64,000 nt of DNA from Daphnia pulex (lineage: Eukaryota; Arthropoda; Branchiopoda; Diplostraca; Daphniidae): positions 4,340,001 through 4,404,000 of the forward strand of contig NC_060024.1 of NCBI RefSeq assembly GCF_021134715.1, given 5' to 3'. The notes under the pieces were generated by a model. The model had not been told where the DNA came from, searched no databases, and worked only from the letters and a program-made list of their open reading frames with translations. Below, piece by piece: positions 10,155-20,450 of the stretch. Numbering within the stretch: position 1 is the first letter of the stretch; each line of letters begins with the position of its first letter. The translations under genes were made by a program, and so were the position numbers.

Positions 10155-11372
10155 ATGGCTCGTCAGCGGAGTGACGATGATAACAATTTTTTCAAGTGAA
10201 AGTGTTTTACCGGGAGCTTTAAAAGGACAATGAATGCGATTTCACGATAAATAGCTGAACGTCGTGTCTATTTAGATATCGAAAATATGGTAATGTTACA
10301 AGCTCAATCAAGTGGAAATATTTGTGACAGTATAAGTCCGGTTGATTTGGAAGTTTCTCCAATAAATGTGGGTAGTAAATATATATTATCTATAAGACTG
10401 ATATACGTTATTATATTTCCTTATAATGGACAAAGAAGCAATGCTGCCATATGAAATAGTAAGAAAGGTGTAGTAGCAGTATATTATTCTTTGCTTTCTT
10501 CCTTTATTGTTACGACCCAAACAAATACTTTGAAAACTGATTAATAAGATGGCAAAATATATTTTTTAAACTTACAACATGAGTTTGTTTTAGGGTTTAA
10601 TATCGTCATTATGGGGCGTTAAGATTGGAAAAGTATTGCTGGTCGAGTATCGCGCCGTCGACGTTGCCTTCTTCTTAACTTTTGCAACTTCAAATCCATT
10701 AAAAAGTCAAGCAACACGGTATTGTTTTAAACATTTGCATTGTGTAACATGTAAAACTAGTTACAGGACACTTTAGTTGGAAATTGGAAAAGGATCTGAG
10801 AAAGATGTTAAATCACTGGAGTACACATTCACAAGTTTAGGTGCCACAGTTGAATTACAAGAAGACCTCACCTATGACCAAGCAACCAAAAAGATCAACC
10901 GTCTCCAGGTCATTGACTGGAATCTATTTGATTACTTGTTCATTGGTTTAATGTCACATGAAGACTCGGGGAAATGTTTAACTGCTGATTGCCGCGAAAA
11001 ACACATGAAGATTTCTGTTCAGAATTTTCTGGCATAAAATTCCCCGGGCTGTTGGGGGAACCAAAATTTTTTTCCCTCAATGTTTGTCGAGGAGAACGTC
11101 AGAATAAGAGTAATTTTTAATACTTATTAGACATTTTCGAATTTTATTGAACGTTGTATTTAACCTCTTAAACAGTTATGTATACTATGATCCCAGACAT
11201 TTCCCCATTTCCCGCTTCCGAAGCATCGAGTAGCAGTACTAGCTGCAGTAGCAGGGTGAATCCGGACGTAGTTTTACGCAGGGCCGTTCTTGCCACATCA
11301 TATTTTTTGCTGGCATGTGCGTTTCCCCCAGGTTTGGTTGCAATTAGGAACGAGGAAACCGGTAAGAGATAA
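10155..11372 (+). pseudogene. Caspase-like gene, copy A
   Basis: Caspases are cysteine proteases of cell death. The start block encodes MARQRSDDDNN (10155). Residues coded at 10777-11037 match the p20 subunit: GSEKDVKSLEYTFTSLGA then VELQEDLTYDQATKKI, and LFDYLFIGLMSHEDSGK contains the catalytic histidine (usual SHG reads SHE). After a frame change near 11035, EPKFFSLNVCRGE follows, with the catalytic cysteine at 11085-11087 in VCRGE (family QACRG). Codons at 11178-11372 resemble the p10 start: RRAVLATSYFLLACAFPPG, then AIRNEETG. The second p10 exon seen in copy B is lost here beside the Helitron insert. The frameshift and loss make it a pseudogene, although both catalytic residues survive. 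Confidence 0.8.
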
Positions 11373-11410
11373 TCAGTACAGTTAACAACGCTTTCTTGTA
11401 TTTAAGTTAA

Positions 11411-11439
11411 CTAGTAACTTCAGCCCGGTCGAAACCGGG
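11411..11439 (-). terminator. Helitron 3' end: hairpin plus CTAG
   Basis: CCCGGT at 11424-11429 and ACCGGG at 11434-11439 form a perfect 6-bp stem with a CGAA (minus strand TTCG) loop. CTAG occupies 11411-11414. This hairpin is the transposition terminator of Helitrons, not necessarily a transcription terminator. Confidence 0.85.
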
Positions 11440-11802
11440 GAACTTGGGTCTAGCAAAGTTTGAATCATTGTTTTCACTTTTTTTAAAGCAAATAAATGTA
11501 AGTGAAAGTCAGTTTCGAATGTAAAGAACCAAAATGATAGATGATATTATACTGAAAATATTCCCATACTAAGATAGGAAAATGCGCGCTAATTACTGCA
11601 TGCCTGCATGGTAACCTATCCTAACGTAACCTAACCTATTTTTTGAGCAACCTTTGCTGTACGAAACTTATTATTTCACAGTTTAGCGCACTTGGGAACT
11701 GCCCCTAAGGCCATGACCGTGCTCCTTATTGGTCCGTAGACCGAGACGGAAGTTAGTTCCTCTTTTTTCTCCGTTTTTCCTTTCACTTGGGCAGTGATTT
11801 CT

Positions 11803-12325
11803 TTAAGTTGATGAAAGAACTTCTTTATACACAATATTATGTGTGAAAAACTTTTCCCGGTCTTGTACTGTTGTAGATTTGTTGAGCATTTTGCCTTGTT
11901 TTTCACCTTCTATGGAAACGACTTTCACTCCTTCTCTTGAAGTCGCTCTGGAAAAGGCGACGTACAATTGTCCATGGCTAAAAACAGGTTCTTGAAGAAG
12001 AATGCCAACCCGATCGAACGTCTGACCTTGTGATTTGTTTATGGTTACGGCAAAGGCGAGAAGCACTGGGAATTGCAGTCTATTTAAGGTGAACGGCAGA
12101 TCTGAATCTGTTGGAGACATGTTCATTCTTGTAATGAGAACACACAAAGTCCTTTATTTTTTTTCAGAAGAAATTGCTGCAACGATAACGTTTTGACGGA
12201 GCTGTTTGATGACTAATCTTGTTCCGTTGCATAGTCTTCGTCTTGAGTCTATATTTTTCAGAAGCATTATTATGGCACCAACTTTGAGTTTTAACGTATG
12301 AGGTGGAATTCCAGATATTTTCAGC
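11803..12325 (-). pseudogene. Helitron PIF1-type helicase, C-terminal part
   Basis: The minus strand encodes ISGIPPHTLKLKVGAIIMLL and RLCNGTRLVI (about 12310-12215), then after one in-frame TAA near 12157 continues with TLNRLQFPVLLAFAVTINKS and QGQTFDRVGILL, then FSHGQLYVAFSRATS. These are the last motifs of the superfamily 1 helicase domain of Helitron transposases (NKSQGQT and VAFSR are diagnostic). The part upstream of 12325, with the Walker motifs, is missing. It should unwind DNA during rolling-circle transposition; this copy cannot. Confidence 0.9.
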
Positions 12326-12552
12326 GTGTTGTTGCGTTGTTGTGTTGAGGCGGCAAGAGCAGTACAACTTCAAAAGAAGAAAGAAGAAGAGAAAAGGAAG
12401 AAAAAATGTAAGCCAGAAGAAAAGGCGCGCATAGCTTATCAAGATATTCTTCGCATGCACCAAGAATCTGAACGTCTCGTTATTGTCGCAAATGAAGTCA
12501 GGGCTGCTGCTTCGGTAGCTTCAACAACAGCGTTTAATTATTTGGAAAAGTA
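12326..12552 (+). CDS. Lysine-rich open frame of unknown origin beside the Helitron piece
   Basis: 75 codons on the plus strand, starting exactly where the helicase similarity on the minus strand stops. The product is highly charged (KKKEEEKRKKK), then YQDILRMHQESERLVIVANE and an Ala-rich helix, and runs into a good donor (AAG/GTAAGTTC) at about 12550. It is absent from copy B. It may be an exon picked up by the Helitron. I recognise no family. Confidence 0.3.
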
Positions 12553-12627
12553 AGTTCATTTTAATGTTACCCCATATATTGTTTGTTATAGTAGAGAACG
12601 GAGAGAGAATTTTCCAAATTTTCTGTA

Positions 12628-12728
12628 CGCAGGCCAACTTCCCAAAAAAATAAGTGGAAGGAATGCGAAGATGAAGTTCAGGGTTCTTCGCAGTCTTTCC
12701 ACTTACAATTTTGGGAAGTTGGCCTGCG
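12628..12728. repeat. Foldback (inverted repeat) at the right edge of the Helitron insert
   Basis: The arm at 12628-12659 (CGCAGGCCAACTTCCC...) is mirrored at 12697-12728, with a few mismatches in the A-run. The spacer contains TGCGAAGATGAAGTTCAG, a word also found at 13440 and 41790 inside the zinc-finger gene of the composite repeat. The right arm ends where similarity to copy B resumes. Confidence 0.75.
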
Positions 12729-13215
12729 TTCCAATTACTTTATAAACACTATCTATTTGGTGTTATTATCTTTTAGGAAAAGTCTTTTTTTAAAAGCTCA
12801 GCAAAAATTTTGTTTAGAGTTGGTCTTAGTAAAGACTGGGATAAAGATAAATCATGATTTGGTAATGCTAGAATTATTTTTTGTGTTTTTATCAAATTTA
12901 TACTTACATTACTTGTGTTCCTTAATTAGGATGCTTGCAACGGTGTTACGGACAGAAAATCTGACACCTTAACGCCCTAAGGGCATCGAATTTTCAGTCC
13001 CGAGACGAAGCGATCCAGACGACAGTCTAGTGGCGTCTAGTATATCTTTGTCTCGATCCTACCCTTGACCAAGCAATTAAATATCCATTGTACCGACTCT
13101 TCCTTTTTCTGTTTAACATCGTGTCAATACAAAGTGCTAGTTTTCTCACACACTCTGATCAGTCGATTTCTCGAACCGTATATTCACCCGTAAAAATTTG
13201 GTGCATCGACCGATG

Positions 13216-14336
13216 TGAGACGAACCTATCGCCGTCAAGCTGATCAGCGTGAGCCGTATCCGACTTTATATCCACATCGAACCTCATTTGGTAAGGTTTT
13301 CGTTTTTGTTTCCATCAAATTCTGAGATCCGTCGTCAGCTCCAAGTTTTTGTATCACGCAATGCCAGCCCAATAACTTCAAAGTACTACGGGGGGATCTT
13401 GGCAGTCCTTACTTGCAATTTTTTTACAAGGACCAGGACTGCGAAGATGAAGTTCAGACGGCCAACTCCGTCGTCGACGGCTCCGACGTCGCTAAAGCAA
13501 GTCCAGGCCATCCTTGATTCCACCACCACCACAAAAGGTAACACTGATCGTTGCTTGACGGTTTTCAGAACGCCATTCTGCCAAACACGTTCCATCCTCC
13601 CCCCTCTCTCATCAACACACACAACACACAGTATTATTATTGCAGTTATGTGCGAGTGATTGCGGTGAAAGTGCCTGTGTTTGTTGTGTCACCGTGTGTG
13701 TTTTTTCACCTCTGTGTTTTTTTCAATTGTGGGTGTGTGCCCACGTCACTTACGCAACCTTTGGAAGAAGAAAAAAGGAATCCACTTGGTGACTTGGCTA
13801 TAAAAAAGGCGGCCGTAAAAAACGAAGGGGGGTATGGGTAAACCTCGGAAGAGCAAAATATTGAGCTGTTAATTGAGGTGGAGGAGTTGAATTACGTGAA
13901 AGATGAGCAGCAAAGAGATAAGAATAGTGGAGGAGCTTCTGCCAAGAGAAAACGACGAGATGAGTGAAGAGGTGGGAGCGCTAAAAAGGATGAAAGAGAA
14001 GTAGTTAGATGGAAGAGTGGCCGAGTTGAAAGAGAGAGAGCGCGGAAAAGACGAAGGTGTCCGTCTATTATTGGTAAGATTTCTATGTCAAAAACGATTA
14101 TTGTTCCTCTCTTAGTATTTTTTGTTGTGTCTAGGGAAAATGTCATCAATTGGAAACAGAAGTAAGGGTGTTACGCAACAAGGAGATGGATTTTTTCCAG
14201 TGTGGTGAACCATCAAAAGAATGTTATTTATCGTATAAAATCCCAGAAGTTTGAATCGCCACATCAAGTATGAACATCGTAATATCAATGGGCCAATCAT
14301 CAATCCCGTTGCAGAACCTATTCTTATGCGTTCTTA
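13216..14336 (+). pseudogene. Coiled-coil C2H2 zinc-finger gene, copy A
   Basis: The downstream gene of the composite repeat. An N-terminal part encodes IRLYIHIEPHL and EIRRQLQVFVSRNASP (13250-13375), then a Thr/Ser-rich linker (13500), a stretch with heptad-like Leu/Glu (13860-14080), and after an intron of about 60 bp (GTAAGA...CTAG, 14080-14135) a zinc-finger exon. Here the finger is broken by stop codons near 14250, whereas copy B has it open. The function is unknown; a DNA- or RNA-binding role is suggested only by the finger. Confidence 0.55.
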
Positions 14337-14911
14337 AAGAATTTCGTCTTGGAATGTCACCGCGGAATCTCTTTCCTCAAAATCTCCTCTCGGTTATACG
14401 AAAGAGAGCGAGAGACAGCGACCTTTCGATGGGAGAGCGGGACGTGTTCTGTCGTTACTAGAACAAAGGAAGAAGGGTGTTGAAATGGGGGGAGGGGGTT
14501 GAGAGAAGGCAGCTAAGAAATGAGAGGGTGCAATATTGCCGCATAAATTTTGTAAGAATTAAGAGAAATGAATATATTATCGACATGATTGCACTATTGG
14601 CACTATACTACATCACATAACTTTAATTGTGAAAAATACCTACAAATTTCTTCGTTTTTCGGCCATGCCGGGCTTCATCCTATAAGCCACCTAGCTCTCG
14701 GGGAAACAACATTTCCCCCTATTTGCCTTTAGAATCTGTTGCCCGGTCTCCGGTGTCCCTCATAACGTCAGCCTACACCAATCGAGATGGGATATCTTGC
14801 TGTGCGTCTATCCCTGTATCCAGTATGAAAAGTTAACAATCCAGCAAAGGCAGATGGTGACGAAATGGTGCCGTTCACTTTCGCTGTTAATCAATACTCG
14901 GAAAATCTTAT

Positions 14912-15067
14912 TAGTTGAATATTTGAGGTAAATAATTATTTAAATAAAACCTCATTCTTAAATAAATTAGTTAATAGTTGAACTTGTAACTTGTACTTAA
15001 ATAATTAAATAGTTGAATATTTGAGGTAAATAATTATTTAAATAAAACCTCATTCTTAAATAAATTA
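14912..15067. repeat. 58-bp direct repeat, two copies
   Basis: An identical 58-bp A/T-rich unit (TAGTTGAATATTTGAGG...) occupies 14912-14969 and 15010-15067, period 98 bp. No gene is near. Confidence 0.85.
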
Positions 15068-16200
15068 AATATAGCAGCATAAGAATACTAGGGGAGATAT
15101 TTTTGCTGAATTATAATTATCAATCTTTTTTATAGGTTACTCGTTACTCAATTATTCAATGTCTGTCATGAGCGGACGATAAACACCAAAATTTTTTCCA
15201 GAATGATCAGTCTCTCTAGTGGAAGGCATAGCAACTACTTGTTCGGAGACGGGAAATTTTTGAGTTTCTGTCTTTTTATTTTTTTTATACCCCTAAATTT
15301 GAACAAACTAACAAATTGTATTACTTAAAATGTAGATGAACTAATTCTTCATCTTTTAGTAAAAGCTAGAAGGGCGTGAGTCTAGCGGCTATTTTTTCAT
15401 AATTTAAAAAAAAAACAGGGCCCTTTTTTTAGAAGCGCCATAATGAATGCACGGCAAACGCCCCAATTTTCGCTCGGCGAAACTGTTACAGTTCGCGCCA
15501 GTTCCAGGGGGCAGGGAAATATAGATAAAGGGACGGGGCATTTTTTCTCATGTTACCCGTTATGTTTTACCCCCTCTCCAAAAATTTTATCATTACAGCA
15601 ACTAGGTTGCTAATAAAAAAAATAAAAACCAAAGTCGCGTAGCGCTATAAGACGCCATGCTAAAAGCGTCGAAGCGTACGCTGTACCAACTTCGCCGGTA
15701 GGTACATGTACGTTATAATTCTCTTCGAATCCCAATACTTCCTACTTCTCGATCTAACAGCTCCAGAACCCGTCCTCGTCCGAGCTCTCTCCTTCCTCGA
15801 CCGTCACCTTCCCCCCGTGCCCCGCACTGCCTTCTTACTCTTTTTTTTCTCTCATCATTGGTTTTATCGTTCCATAAACTACATAGATTCACCTTATGTC
15901 GTCTTTGTAAATTATTTACAGCATTGAATCAAAAGCCTTATTTATAAATTTTTATGCAAATTATACCTTGTTGTATATTTTCAAGAACTTCGAATGCTTT
16001 CTGCGTTGTATATTTTATTATTATTTTGTATCTTCGACCGTTTCTCAGCATACACAACTTGTTTTATAGATGAAAAACTATAGCATGCACACGCATGCAC
16101 ATTAATTTTCAAACACAAATCCAGGTTTGAATGATTGTGTCTTGTGTAATAGAACTATCATGCAGGTTTCATAGGCTAGTGCGATCGTAGCGACCGTTAC
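15068..16200. other. Non-coding, nothing recognised
   Basis: A/T-rich sequence with poly-A/T runs. The open frame at 15706-15927 has no domain or codon pattern to support it. A CAGGGCCC near 15416 recalls a hAT end but has no partner. Confidence 0.5.
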
Positions 16201-16392
16201 GTGGTAGCATTTCATTATTATTGCTAGAAGTGTAATGCTACTTTCAGCAAAAAGTAGTTAAATAGTAGCAGTGTACTACTATAAAGTAGATCCTCTAGCT
16301 AATTCGTAGAGGACGCTACTCTTTAGGTTGCGAAAAAAATGCTATTTAGTGCTACTTAAGGGAGTGCTACCAGATAAGTAGCACCCAATGAA
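16201..16392. mobile_element. MITE-like element, copy 1
   Basis: 192 bp, GTGGTAGCATTTCA to GTAGCACCCAATGAA, matching 16961-17155 with roughly 85-90% identity by eye. It is dense in GTAG/CTAC words (GGTAGCA, AAGTAGTT, GTACTAC, GCTACTC, GTGCTACC) and has no coding capacity. GGTAGCA near the start and TGCTACC near the end form a short inverted repeat. Confidence 0.7.
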
Positions 16393-16740
16393 ATAAGTGT
16401 GCGTGTCTCCCGCATTTTAATACGAGCTTCTTCCACATGTCTATTCTATTTTCTGTAATAATACTATATTACTGATAAAATTTATTATATGTTTTGATAC
16501 TTTTGGAGTTAGGAAATGAAAAAACTTTCAATCTGAAAATTTTTCTATGGTTTGGTTATCAGACTTTTGCAGTTGGGACTTGGAAATTTTTCGAGATTGA
16601 AAGTTTTCTCTTACAACCAATGAAATTTTTCGCGCTCTACTTCAAGTACGTTTAACTGATAGTCTTCGAGTACCCAAAAACAACGCTGAGAGTGTGGGCG
16701 GCTTCTTGATACACCGACGTCAGTTTGCAAATGAAACATT

Positions 16741-16945
16741 CGCCCTAGTATTCTATTCGAATACGGGGCAAGGTATTCGAGTCTTCGAATACTGGGTGAT
16801 TTGAATTTCGAAGGGTTATTGAATTTGCATAGGGTTCTTCTATGGGTATTCGATGCTTCCGAATATGTTTGAACCTATTCTAGACCTGTTCTAAGCGGCA
16901 AGGGTATTCGAAGATGGAATATCCGTCGTAGAGTTAGAATATCCC
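16741..16945. repeat. TATTCGA-rich segment
   Basis: GTATTCGA and its complement TCGAATAC recur (about 16750, 16770, 16785, 16850 and 16908) in a 200-bp stretch lying between the two MITE copies. Possibly another small element built from a reiterated palindrome. Confidence 0.45.
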
Positions 16946-16960
16946 CTGAAAACTGAGTGT

Positions 16961-17155
16961 GTGGTAGCATTTCACTATTACGGTTAGCATGAAATGCTAT
17001 TTTCAGCAAAAAGTAGTTCAATAGTAGCAGTGTACTACTTTAAAGTAGATCCTCTGCCTAATACGTAGAGGACGCTACTCTTTAGGTTGCGAAAAAATGC
17101 TACTTAATATACTACTACTTAACGGAGTGCTACCAGATAAGTAGCACTCAATGAA
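16961..17155. mobile_element. MITE-like element, copy 2
   Basis: 195 bp, the same family and orientation as 16201-16392, about 570 bp downstream. The ends are defined by where the two copies stop matching. Confidence 0.7.
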
Positions 17156-17583
17156 TTGAGAGTGCTTTAAAGACAGGCAGAAAATGCATTTTCATATACC
17201 TATTTTCAAGGGTATTATGTGGAAAATAAGTTTTTAATCGTTTTGTTTTCTTTTATTGTTCATCACGTGCTGTTATTTAATCTCCCTTCTCAGTTATATT
17301 CCTTCTAGCCATAATGCTGAGTCATGTTGCAAACTCGTGGTAGTTGTACCGTTTCCAGACAAATTAAAGGAAATTCACGAGCGGTTCTACATTTTTGAAA
17401 CCAACTTCCTCCGAATCATGCATACTTTGCAATGCTGAAACCATTTCCGTCCTGAAAAGATTCCTTGCACATGTAACTTTCATTCGATAAAAGTTTGTTG
17501 GATCAACATGTTATCTGGTAAGATATCGTCGTATCGACATAAAGATAATCCATCGTTCATTGTTTTTGCAAACAATAACTTCA

Positions 17584-18730
17584 TCAAGACAAATCAAGAA
17601 ATTCCCCATTGCTTCTCAAGTGACGGTCTATCATTTTATTCCTGACATTTTTTAGAAATTGCGTGTGATCGAAGGAAACAAATAAACTTCTAGATTGATC
17701 TGCAGGATGCGTTACTTTGAAGTATTTCCTATCAGTTTCTCTTCTTGGTAATTTAAACAGCTTTACATTAACGTTTGCATTATCTCTAACAATTCTGTCC
17801 ACTTTAAATCTTATTTCTTCAAGTTTTTTCATGACATGAATAGAAAGGAAAAATACCGGTCTTCCAGATAGCTTCGCCAATTACCAACAGCAAACTAAGG
17901 CGAAGTATCTCTTTTTTAATCTGGTTATAACAAAGTTTAGGAGACTCTTTGATAGTACGAGAGGTCCATTGTGCTTTAATGGATTTTTGTCTTGAATGAA
18001 CACAGTATCTTCCGAAATTTTCCCTCTATCTATACCTCAACCATGACCAATTGTTTCTTCCGGATTCTCTTCGACCTCATTTGTTTCTTCTTCTTCACAT
18101 TCTTCGTTTATGAGCTTTTTCTAATAACCATTCATTGACACTTCGCCAAAGTAAATAACACCCACAAACTGCTGCCTTAATTGAATCCACAAAAATAGAG
18201 ATTTGAAGGCCATTTTGTCGACCTCCAAGCTAACTCTCTTTTCTTGATTAGTTAGATCATTGACAACAATTTTTTGCATTGTCAGGTTGACGTTTGTTAT
18301 TCCAACTGCAAAGGTTTGGTGCAGGTTGTTCCGGTTCAAATAATAATTGTGTTTTAGCAGGAAAATTTAAGTAGTTCTTGCTCTCTAATAAACCGAAACG
18401 TTGGACTTCTTCTTTGGATAGCGATTTAACAATATCTTGCTTGTTTTGTGGGGTTTTTTTAAAAATCAAACAGCTAAAAAATAATAAATTAGTCTATTTT
18501 TAATGTGGAAATATGAAGTTTTCTAACTGGCACAGTAAAAAGGATGCTTTAGAATGTTTCTTAGAATAATTATCATTTTCTGCTCGAAAAACTTCTATTA
18601 ATAACTGTTCAGATAATTTCATGCACTTTTCAGAATGATAGAGATTGTTTGTTTTTAATCCAACAATATTTTTCAGTTTGTTCAACTTTTTCAAGAATGT
18701 GTACTCTATGACCAAGTTTTCTAATAATCA
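17584..18730 (-). pseudogene. P-element/THAP9-like transposase remnant
   Basis: On the minus strand 18339-18121 encodes KRVSLEVDKMAFKSLFLW then LRQQFVGVIYFG, the block around the first catalytic Asp of P-element transposases (DEM, then 'vGvvdyG'). After a gap, 17880-17584 encodes MAKLSGRPVFFLSIHVMKKL and later FKVTHPADQSRSLFVSFDHT then QFLKNVRNKMIDR, matching the HP-D...FD..H.LKN.RN block. Further upstream (18715-18500) a Leu/Lys-rich frame has the right strand but no clear match. Frames change between blocks, so it is a decayed fragment without THAP domain or C terminus. Confidence 0.8.
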
Positions 18731-19551
18731 TTCGGTTATTTTGTAATGGATCCCTCAATAACTGAGATTAAGAACACTTTAAAATTGTGTTCTTGGATTG
18801 GCGATTAAGCATCTCTTCAGATTGAAAATTACATTTTTATTGTATCCTTTTCACTGCGAGATACCACACCAATTCAATAAGTTATGGTTCAGAAAACCAG
18901 CTATTGTGCAATTTATTTTAAACTTTTCTAGTTTACATGTCGTATTAGGTTTCATGGAATTAAGATATTACCAGGATCATTAAGAAATTTTGCCTTTAGA
19001 AACTGCTCAACATAAACAACTTCGACTTCAATGGAGGATTAAATCATCACATATTTAAATTTTTTGTTAGTGATAAACACCCTGTTCCATATGAAGTAAG
19101 TTCCACTTATACTGCTTTAATTATGTTTTTATTTTAATTTTCTATTGCTAGGGAGTGAAGTTCATGTATGACTGTGTCACTGTATGCATTGAAAACAATC
19201 AAGGTAGCATTATGACTGATGAAATGGGATTGGGAAGAACTTTGCAGTGCATTACCATTGCATTACCCTGCTTTGGACACTACTCAAACAAGGTCCAGAC
19301 TGCAAGCCCTTTTTTTTAAAAATGAGGTGTGTTTTCGCCGAAGGCGAATGTTACCAATTTATTGTCATAGGCATGGTAAAATACAAGAGTCAAATTATTA
19401 TGAAGTAGAGATATAAGGATAAGAGTGGAGGATGGGAGAAGAGAGAGGGAACCGAGAAGAAAGATTAGGCAGAAGATCGAAAGTAGAACTGGAATTCTGG
19501 AAAGAGTGAAGCGGAGCGGCACGCGATTGAAAAACTGAGTAAAAAGAATAA

Positions 19552-20150
19552 GAAGACTAAAAAGAATTAAAAGACGCCGCTGCTGACCCCCCAGATGGTC
19601 CGGAGCGACGAGATGCTGATTTGGATGTCACCAGCACCGCGAAGCAACGGACTACTCTTACGGCCACGGTCCGGTTAAGGCGCCCGCTAGAGCCTGATGA
19701 TGAAAGCAGGGTTAAAAGCGCCAGTAATTAGGGCACGAGGGACTCATGCGAAACAAAATAGCGGCCAAAATGCAACTAAGAGCACGAGTAAAGAGAATAA
19801 GCAGACTAAAAGGAATAAAAAGACGCCGCTGCCGACCCCCCAGATAGTCCGGAGCGACAAGATGCTGATTTGGAAGTCACCAGCACCGCGAAGCAACGGA
19901 CGACTCTTACGGCCACGGTCCGGTTAAGGCGCCCGCTAGAGCCTGAGGATGAAAGCAGGGTTGAAAGCGCCAGAAATTAGGGAACGAGGGACTCATGCGA
20001 AACAGAAAAGCGGCCAAAATGCAACTAAGAGCACGAATCTTACGGCCACGGTCCTGTTAAGGCGCCCGCTAGAGCCTGACTGAGAGGGTGACATCAGGGT
20101 CGAATACGCCAGAAATTAGAGACAAAAGGAGCGACCAAAAACGCAACTAA
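19552..20150. repeat. 249-bp tandem repeat in the LINE 3' UTR
   Basis: Units start at about 19552 and 19801 (ACGCCGCTGC-GACCCCCC ... AAATGCAACTAAGAGCACGA), followed by a partial third unit from about 20030 that lacks the first half. They are GC-richer than the surroundings. Tandem 3' UTR repeats are known in several LINE families. Confidence 0.85.
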
Positions 20151-20211
20151 GAGAACAGAATAGATATAAATAGATGGGAAAGGTAATGGCGGTTATAGTC
20201 TTTTGATGGAA

Positions 20212-20450
20212 CATAGGAATTTGACAAACGCAGACCATAGAGTTTTCGATTGGGAGAAGGCGTCTAGTGGGACTGGCCAAGAAAGCTTTAGCTCAGCCGC
20301 AGAATCAATGAGGCGTACTCGGTGTGCGACGTGACTTACACAGACAAATAAAATGTGCGCTGCGTCTTCCACTTCCCCTGACAGGCAGGGGCAGAGCGGT
20401 GACGGGGACCTTTTAATTTTAAAAAGAAAATTGTTTAGACCGCAGTGGCC
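20212..20450 (-). pseudogene. LINE ORF2 C-terminal cysteine motif
   Basis: The minus strand reads SPLCPCLSGEVEDAAHILF then VC, the C-terminal Cys-His motif of Jockey/I/R1-type ORF2 proteins, then about 50 more residues to a stop near 20210. The endonuclease and reverse transcriptase are lost by 5' truncation. Confidence 0.8.

Larger units (their letters stand above)
11411..12727 (-). mobile_element. Helitron 3'-terminal fragment inserted in composite repeat A
   Basis: Comparison with copy B shows an insertion exactly between A and T of a TTAA-TTATT site. Read on the minus strand, the insert ends with a hairpin, 9 nt and CTAG, followed by host T, which is the canonical Helitron 3' end. It contains the C-terminal part of a PIF1-type helicase on the minus strand. 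At its other side about 210 bp of the host repeat (caspase p10 exon 2) are missing and a 100-bp foldback sits at the junction, so the 5' end and flank were deleted. Confidence 0.85.
9682..14800 (+). repeat. Composite repeat copy A (caspase-like + coiled-coil zinc-finger genes)
   Basis: Long stretches match copy B (39380-43790) and copy C (63120 to the window end) in the same orientation and order. Shared landmarks are the ATATAGCTTCTCA block (absent from B), a start block encoding MARQRSDDDNN, the caspase-like exons, a TAACGCCCTAAGGGCATCG block, the zinc-finger exons, and a terminal CCTCATAACG-CAGCCTACACC block (14760; 43749). Copy A carries a Helitron-derived insert at 11411-12728. No terminal inverted repeats or target duplications were found, so its mobility class is unknown. 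Confidence 0.8.

Noticed and set aside
11178..11372. 64-codon Ser-rich frame as an independent gene
   Set aside because: It is the p10 start of the caspase-like gene; copy B shows the next exon.
15416..15425. CAGGGCCC as a possible hAT terminus
   Set aside because: No mirrored end or 8-bp duplication found nearby.
15706..15927. 73-codon plus-strand frame
   Set aside because: No domain or splice context; lies in A/T-rich non-coding DNA.
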